From NCBI GenBank assembly GCA_022419385.1, contig JAJUBI010000004.1, positions 744,001 to 808,000 of the forward strand: a stretch of 64,000 nucleotides of DNA, written 5' to 3'. The translations under genes were made by a program, and so were the position numbers. Source of the DNA: Paraconiothyrium sp. Pb-2020. Taxonomy: Eukaryota > Ascomycota > Dothideomycetes > Pleosporales > Didymosphaeriaceae. The first letter of the stretch is position 1; each line of letters opens with the position of its first letter. This document shows, in pieces, positions 57,574 to 64,000 of the stretch. The notes under the pieces are model-generated. The model saw only the letters and a program-made list of their open reading frames with translations. It had not been told where the DNA came from and did not search any database.

Positions 57574-60500
57574 CTGGATTGAATCGGTTCAACGTGTGGA
57601 GATGAGCGGCATTGGAGTTTGGATGTTCAACTAATGGATTTATAGCACAAATGCGACTCACGACTGCCGCATCGCAAGGTGGTGATAGACCTGGCACCGG
57701 GCCAAGTGTAGACTGCGACTGAGACACTCGATGAAATTTGAGGCAGCGCAATTGAAATGAGATAGTCCACGCTCAGCTGCGGAGCTAGATGCCTGCTAGT
57801 TGGCTATATCAAGAACTAAGGAAAGGCACAACCGTACCCGAAGAAAAGGTAGAAGGAACGAACGACTGACAATGGATGGATAGTGACTTTACGTCAGAGC
57901 GCTCCCTATGTATTCACACTATGTGACCGGGGCCGACGCGACTCGCCTAAGTAGATGACGGCAGATTTCCGTGGGTCGGGTTAGACGATGAATGATGAAC
58001 ACCCTTGACTCAAACGGTTGCCGGCTTGAGGCTGCCCATGACACCAAGGAGCTGATTGGAGAGCGTCATGGTCACCTATGCAGGTGGACCAGGGCACTAA
58101 AGGTACATGCCTTCAAGTGTACCGACTTTTAGGCATCTACGCCAACAGTCATAGATGGGCTAGACAGCAATGCCAAAGCTGTCGGGAAAAGTCGCGTGGG
58201 GAACAGGCCAGCTCGGCCCTCCCGTTAAGCCAGCGTGTGCACATAGTGCCATGACAGTCTACAGGAGTACTAGCTCACCGGTCCGGGGTACGAGCGGGAC
58301 CGAAACGCCCTAGCTTGTGACAGCCCTGTAGGGCGGTTGCTGCCAACCATGGTAGCCAGACATAAGATGCGATGGGGCACAGTGCTGTAATGTTTCGGTT
58401 TTCATTGTCGTGCTCAGTAACAGCGGTTGGTGGTCGTCTTCCTCGCCGTACAGCAGACATGCGCCAATTGCTCTGCTGCCTCATGTCGTGAGTCGCATGA
58501 CGTCCGCGGTTGAATTTTAGGGTGCGTGACAAGGCCATGACAATACGGCCGTTCCGACATCTGTCACCAGCCCAACGGTAACGAGATGCAGGTACTTGGT
58601 CTGGGTGCCTACAGGGTCTAAGTGCGTTCGGAGGTACCGCCCTATTACCTACTCCTTGTAAATCCGGACAAAAGCAGTAAATCCACAACGACGTGCTGAG
58701 TCTGATTGGCTTCGGTTCGAGATGTTGTAATAAACGTGTTGCGGCGTACGTTATCCTGACGACCTAAATTGAGAAGTGGCTGTGCTTCAGCCTCCGGGTG
58801 ATATTGCCCTTCCGCACGCCTCGCGCCATGGAGCTGGCCATACGAGTTAGCATCGGAGTGCACTAATCCTACACGATGGAACGTCAGTATCTTGGGCCGT
58901 GACTGAGCTTCAGACCGTGCTTGAGGCTGGGCAGGACTGCTAGTTTCTGATGGTTCGAGGCTAGGATGCTAACACCGTGCGGGAAGCGGAAAAGCGGCGT
59001 GGCCTTCACCGAAAATACAACATCGTGAAGACATCCGGAAGCTTGCAGTCGTATAAGGAAAACGCCTTCAGGATCGGTGTGTATCCTGGGCAATCGTCAG
59101 GAATTGCGTTGGCGCATTTACTTTGGATGTAGTCGTGGGAGCGGTGACAATTTGAAGCCAGCGCTCCTAGTGTTGCCTGCATCCACCTCTGATTGGACAA
59201 TTAGGGAGTGGCTGTGGGTGCTAAACCGCAACAGTGAGCGAGTTCACCGACACAACGTTTCCACGATACTTGCATCATCGAGCAGCGAGACCTTGGATTA
59301 AAGCGGAGAAAGCGCAATGTTCTTTTGAAGATATGCAGCCACGAATCTGCCTTGCGATACTCGCCACACCGCCTCTGTATCTCGAAAACATCCTCGGTAG
59401 ATGACCAAGCAGTTCCAAAACCTAAACGTTATGGCCTAGGTCGAGTACGCCCGATGTTGACCTGCAATGAACGTTTCACATCAGGTGATTGATTAGAAGC
59501 AAGAGTCGTTGACAGGAGTACTCTGTGTCAGGTTATCGTTGACCACCTACAGTGTTGAATACCTATGGTATGAGAGAATACGTTGGCTGCTCGCTCGTAC
59601 GTACAGGTGCCATTAGGGTTGAGGAGAAGCTTTCGCATTGAGATAAAGTGCAGAAAGCGAACAAAATCATTAAACCATCGATCCACCAACCTCTTGGTGT
59701 AAGACACTCACCAATCTCAATCCGGTCACGAGCCACATTTGTCCCTCAGGTCTAACCTTGACAAAGCAGGTATCGTGAATCGCGACGATTCTCCCTAATA
59801 CCCTTTTCAAGCCTCCAGTATATAGGCGCGCGGTGTAGTTCCAGTTCGTGATCTTTTCCCTCGTGCAACTAGGACTCTCCCTCCGACCCCTAATCGAGTT
59901 CTTGACATGCTACACACCTCGAGTGTGGCCGAGACTGCAATCACCTTTCATGCCATCGCACAAATCTATAGAGCCATGGATTCCGCTGGCGTAGGCAAGA
60001 CCTCACCCATACAAGCCCCAAGCTGTAAGACAGAAGCAAGCACTTCGCGATGTCTGGGCCACGAGTGCACATTAGCAAACATCACGAGACATTTCGCAGT
60101 GCGAAGCAACTGAGTCACTCACTCAAACGATACCCAGAAGCTCACAGTCTCAACATACTCGCCCCCACATATTTGTTCCTTTCGGAACCGCGACACCCTT
60201 AACATCACACAAACTGCCCAATCAATCTCATACTAGGTTTGTGTAGTCCGCACCGGGCCACTGTTCAATAATTGCACCTGATGCCAGTGGTTTCATCTAC
60301 GCCATTACAGCTCCTACAATTAGGTATATCTGTGCCACGGGTTGCTATAGCCTTGCACAGCACAGACGCACATGGCTTGATAGTGATCTCACCAGGTCGC
60401 ATATTTGTGATGACTCAGTCCGTTACAACACATATCCGGGATCCGCAATTCTTCGACTTGACACGATCGAGGTCAAGGCTTTTCACTGATCGACGGAGTA

Positions 60501-62902
60501 CGCAGATGCCGAAAATTTCTTAGGAAACCAAGTCTTGGGTGAAACAAGCCCCCAGTGAAACACGTAGGGAATAGCAAATGGCTCTTTATAGATACAAACA
60601 CGTGAAGGGCGTTTTACGCCACACACAGCGCCGTTGAGACGGCAGTGTCGGACTGATCCCGAAAGTTTACCTTAGACTTTGACAATGTAAGGACTTAGCA
60701 ACTAAGTATTTGCTCTGGCCACTCTGCGATACCCAATATGAAGCATGAAACTCACAGAATGACGTCGATCTCGGGTTTAGTGCTTTTAAGATACAGGGAG
60801 AGTAAGAGCTTGGATGGTGCCCATGTCCGTAAGCTCGGTATGACTTCTCCCCGCGACCATGCCCCCGTCCACTACTAAACATGGGAGCACCTAGATACCT
60901 TGTGAATCTCCCGCTGGGCGTGATATTACCTGATCGCAGTCTTTGGACAGGCTCGCACATGCTTTGGACTCAGTGATCTTCGGAGCGACCAGGACTCCGG
61001 ACCCGTGGGAGGTTGCAAAGGGCTGAGTTACGCCGACGCAACGCTGACCTTGCAATTATGGAATCCTCATCTTGTGTCGAACAGTATAGTTCTATAGAAC
61101 TCCCCGCTGTAACATGATGGATTGCGGCGTAGCACAGCCACAGTGTAGTGATCCTGATGCTCGTTTCCTTGTCCACCATCAGCACTTTAATCGTTAAGGT
61201 GCGGCTGAGTCTGTATCGATGGCATAGTAAAGTCGAAGAATAAGCACTCTAATCTATTCGCAATCGGAAAGCACTCGCGTGGAAATCCATCAGCCACGAG
61301 GTAACCTCCGGGTGGATTCAGAGCTCGTGCCACTTCGTGGAGAAGTGCAACTCAGCCCACGAGCCTCAATTCCGCAATCAGGTTTTCCGAAGCCACACCA
61401 CAAACTCCGAGCTGAGACTGTCGCTTCGAAGGCCAAGTCTGCATCCTGTTCCTCCTCTCCCATAGCTTCAGCATTGTTGCCGTATAAGGAGCGACCACCC
61501 TATAAGATAGGTCGCGTTCGGAGTTTGACCGAGATCACTGAATCGATGAACGGCACAGCACGAGCAATGAGCTCATAACATAGAGATGTATGTCCTTTTT
61601 TAGTCCCACGCATCCGTGTGAATGGCAATGGATGGGGTGGAGAAGACACGGTCCTGCTAAAAACCAATTTCACTCTCCCACTGCGATAGCTAAAAAGTGT
61701 AACTCCGAGGCCATGGAAAACTGAACCACGAAGCAGGCTGATGTGGGGTCGCAACACGAGCGCAAGCGAAGAGCTGCCGGACCATCATGACGAGACACTG
61801 ATCATTTTCGGCCGGCACGCTCCTAGGTAAGCTTGAGGTTGCGCGATGTGCGTGTACGAAGGCAGGAAGGAGCATGGCGAAAGTTCTGACCTAGTAAGCT
61901 AGCCAGGAGCAATGGTCGGGCCGAGGCCTTGGCGTCTGCCGTGCTCATCAAAATCTCTGCGCGCGACGTTCCTTCCTCTTCACACACATTTCATAAACAT
62001 TGAACGGATAATCAACTGCCATTGCTCGTCGATAGGATGGTTAGTCATATTGCCGTACTAGAGTAAACTACCTGGGCTATTTAGGCTTCGACGCTTTTTT
62101 CACTGTAGTATCGAGGTGTACCTGCAGTCCAGACAAACTACGCATTGTGTTCACCACGCTTGAGGAAAAAGAACCACATAGCTTAGTTCTTGAGCAGATT
62201 TCTGTCTTGGGCTGTGTGTATCTCTGAACGAGGTTGGACGCATCAACGAGCGCGTCGTGAATACTTGGGGCGCTTACGATCGCGTGCGATCGGCTGGCAT
62301 CACTGCGAGGGACGCGTATCACAAAAGCCCGCCATCTGAATGATCATGCATTGATTGTAAGCGCGCAAGGAATCTTCCAGGCTTCAAGGCCAGCCATCCG
62401 CCGCCTTTACATGCCTTTGGTGTTGACCTACTCTCTTGGAGCAGATTGAGTTGAAGCAACGACGACATACTTGATCGATGCATCCCTCGCATCTGAATCC
62501 CATCCTGTTCGTCATAAGGGGTTCGAACAACTCACCATGTTTTGCGCCTCGCAGCGGCGGCTTGTTTCATAAAAAACCTTGAAACATTTGAAACGTCGCC
62601 AACCTATGCAACACCCTAGCGACAACTGTCCGACCCCTCACTCATTAATCAATACTCTAAACACACTGAGCTACCGTTCCACCGGTCCACTATGCACGGA
62701 ATAATTAGTGCAGAACCGGCTGATGTACTCTGGCCCTCGATTTACCATGCAGTAACCTGAGTACGATAACCTCCTATATAAGGTATGCGGACAGCCAAGT
62801 AATAGCTGTACGCGCAAGTTCGTGAATTGCATAGCCGGTCTATACCTTCGTTTCGTCTCAAGACCTTCCCTTTCCGGTTTACGTACTACTGACGTTGCCA
62901 GC
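57574..62902. other. 5.3-kb stretch without a recognisable gene
   Basis: The largest gap in the window. The longest frames (58275-58688 minus, 61279-61578 plus) have no domain. I could not detect terminal repeats, polymerase or integrase motifs by eye. An A-box-like TAGCTCAGTG on the minus strand near 62665 is not followed by a proper tRNA. The left 300 bp probably holds the first exon and promoter of the bZIP gene; the right end holds the promoter of the secreted protein. Confidence 0.4.
62775..62781 (+). promoter_or_regulatory. TATA box of the secreted protein gene
   Basis: TATATAA, 122 bp upstream of the ATG at 62903, allowing a leader of roughly 90 nt. The only strong TATA box close to this start. 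Confidence 0.55.
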
Positions 62903-63676
62903 ATGAAGGTCTACGCTGCTGTCGCTGCTTTGGTTGCGGTCGCCCAGGCTAACCTTGACGTTGTCACTCTTAACGTCAATGGTGACAACTATATCACCGA
63001 AGCCAGCGCTACCCTCGTTCTAGGCAAAGCACCAAGCCCTCAGGGTTCTGGGGATGCCGCACTCTGGAGCGCCATCATGATGGACAAGCAGGACTTCCTG
63101 CAAGGAGTCACGCAGAACTCTGCTACAAAGTGCGCCGACAAACACCAACAAAATCTAAAGGGTTTTCACTAAGATTTATGATAGCTACTGGTGTGCCAAC
63201 ATGCCAGCTACTCAATGGTGCAACTTCGCATACACACTGGTTGGCTCGCAAGCCACCGCCGGCAAAGCTGTCCCCGCGTCTCCCGGCTCAAAGGTCAAGA
63301 CGACGTACAAGCTCAACTCAAGCACTCAGCTGTGGGACCAGAACGTGTACATCGACGACAAGCTCGTTTCTACCGTCAATACCAGCAAGGGGCAGCACGG
63401 CAAGATCTTCTATATTTCGCTCGAGTGTGCTTCAGGCACTTGCGCTGCTGCAGGCGCTCACAGTACGTCTGATGTTTTGCGGAGAAGTGAACCCTACTGA
63501 CACTATCACCTGTAGGCTGGGAGAATGTGACGATCGTGCTGAACAAGGCCGACACGAGCTTCAAGCACTCGGGCAGCTGGCAGTACGGTGCGACAGGTGG
63601 TGAGATGTCTACGTCTGACAACGGCAAGACTTGGAAGCTTAGCACCTTGTCGATTCCGCAGACTGTCCCCCAGTGA
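62903..63676 (+). CDS. Secreted protein with four cysteines, beta-rich, family unknown
   Basis: Three exons (62903-63129, 63185-63462, 63516-63676) join in frame to 221 residues. The signal peptide is clear (MKVYAAVAALVAVAQA, cleavage after A16). The mature protein has four cysteines in two close pairs (YWCANMPATQWC and ECASGTC), alternating hydrophobic/polar strands and several Trp/Tyr residues, suggesting an all-beta lectin- or cell-wall-binding-like fold. NVT and NSS sequons suggest N-glycosylation. The first intron uses a TATGATAG acceptor; an earlier AG would break the frame. I do not recognise the family and see no catalytic motif. Likely an abundant apoplastic or wall-associated protein, given its strong TATA box. 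Confidence 0.78.
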
Positions 63677-64000
63677 AGGCAGATGCACGGGTAGTGTTAC
63701 TGAAGGCACTCTTCGGTCGAGGGCATGAAACCGTGGTTCTTCGTTGTAAATATTCTTCATGGTCAGATACCACCAATTGAGCATTTTGGGCGCAGCCTGA
63801 GAAGATTAAATCAACATGGAAATCGTGTGGTCAAGCATTCAGTAGGCTGTCGGTGCTGTAGACTTGCTTCGCGTACATGCAAGTATGCCGAGCGCACGTA
63901 CTCGCGAACCAGTCACGATACTTCTAGAGCACGCGTCTGCAAGACTTGATCGTTTTTCGTCGAGTATACCATATATAGCAAGATAACAGAGGCAGCGTCT
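63677..64000. other. 3' flank of the secreted protein gene
   Basis: Right edge of the window; no gene seen. Confidence 0.5.

Noticed and set aside
62640..62700. tRNA A-box-like TAGCTCAGTG on the minus strand
   Set aside because: The D-arm looks plausible, but no anticodon stem, T-loop (GTTCGA) or acceptor stem follows within tRNA length.

Overview
The window reads as nuclear DNA of a filamentous ascomycete, probably Pezizomycotina and perhaps Dothideomycetes. Evidence: short introns (about 45-140 bp) with GT...AG ends and CTAAC/CTGAC-like branch sites, and fungal families throughout (rhodopsin-type PTH11-like receptor, Zn2Cys6 and bZIP regulators, severin-like gelsolin, Pex10, Erd1, Trk K+ transporter, Msh4, Rsa4, small secreted proteins). 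There are no operons, CRISPR arrays, rRNA genes or convincing tRNAs. The class-level assignment is inference. I assembled exon-intron models by hand; most close in frame to complete proteins.

Layout. 0.9-10.0 kb holds three minus-strand accessory genes: a seven-helix rhodopsin-like receptor, a cytochrome P450 and a Zn2Cys6 regulator. 10-13 kb is a GC-rich non-coding stretch. 13-14.2 kb encodes a gelsolin/severin protein. After a gap come a cysteine-rich small secreted protein (18.0-18.8 kb) and PEX10 (19.3-20.4 kb). 20.4-35 kb is gene-poor, with an acidic F-box-like orphan (24.4 kb) and a Ser/Pro-rich orphan (28.9-30.3 kb), separated by GC-rich stretches full of meaningless ORFs.

35-49 kb is the dense housekeeping core: TRK, a small cytosolic orphan, ERD1, a small single-helix protein, a BTB-like protein, MSH4 and RSA4. 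MSH4 and RSA4 are divergent across a 258-bp promoter. 50.5-57.6 kb holds a Ser-rich conserved protein, a SWIM zinc-finger protein and a bZIP factor. 57.6-62.9 kb has no recognisable gene, and a second secreted protein closes the window at 62.9-63.7 kb.

Genes working together: the receptor, P450 and regulator may form a small environmental-response or detoxification group, but no biosynthetic backbone enzyme is present. The most striking local anomaly is MSH4: two closely spaced indels in the Walker B region shift the frame, while every exon on both sides is well preserved. The same gene appears to use a GC-AG intron.
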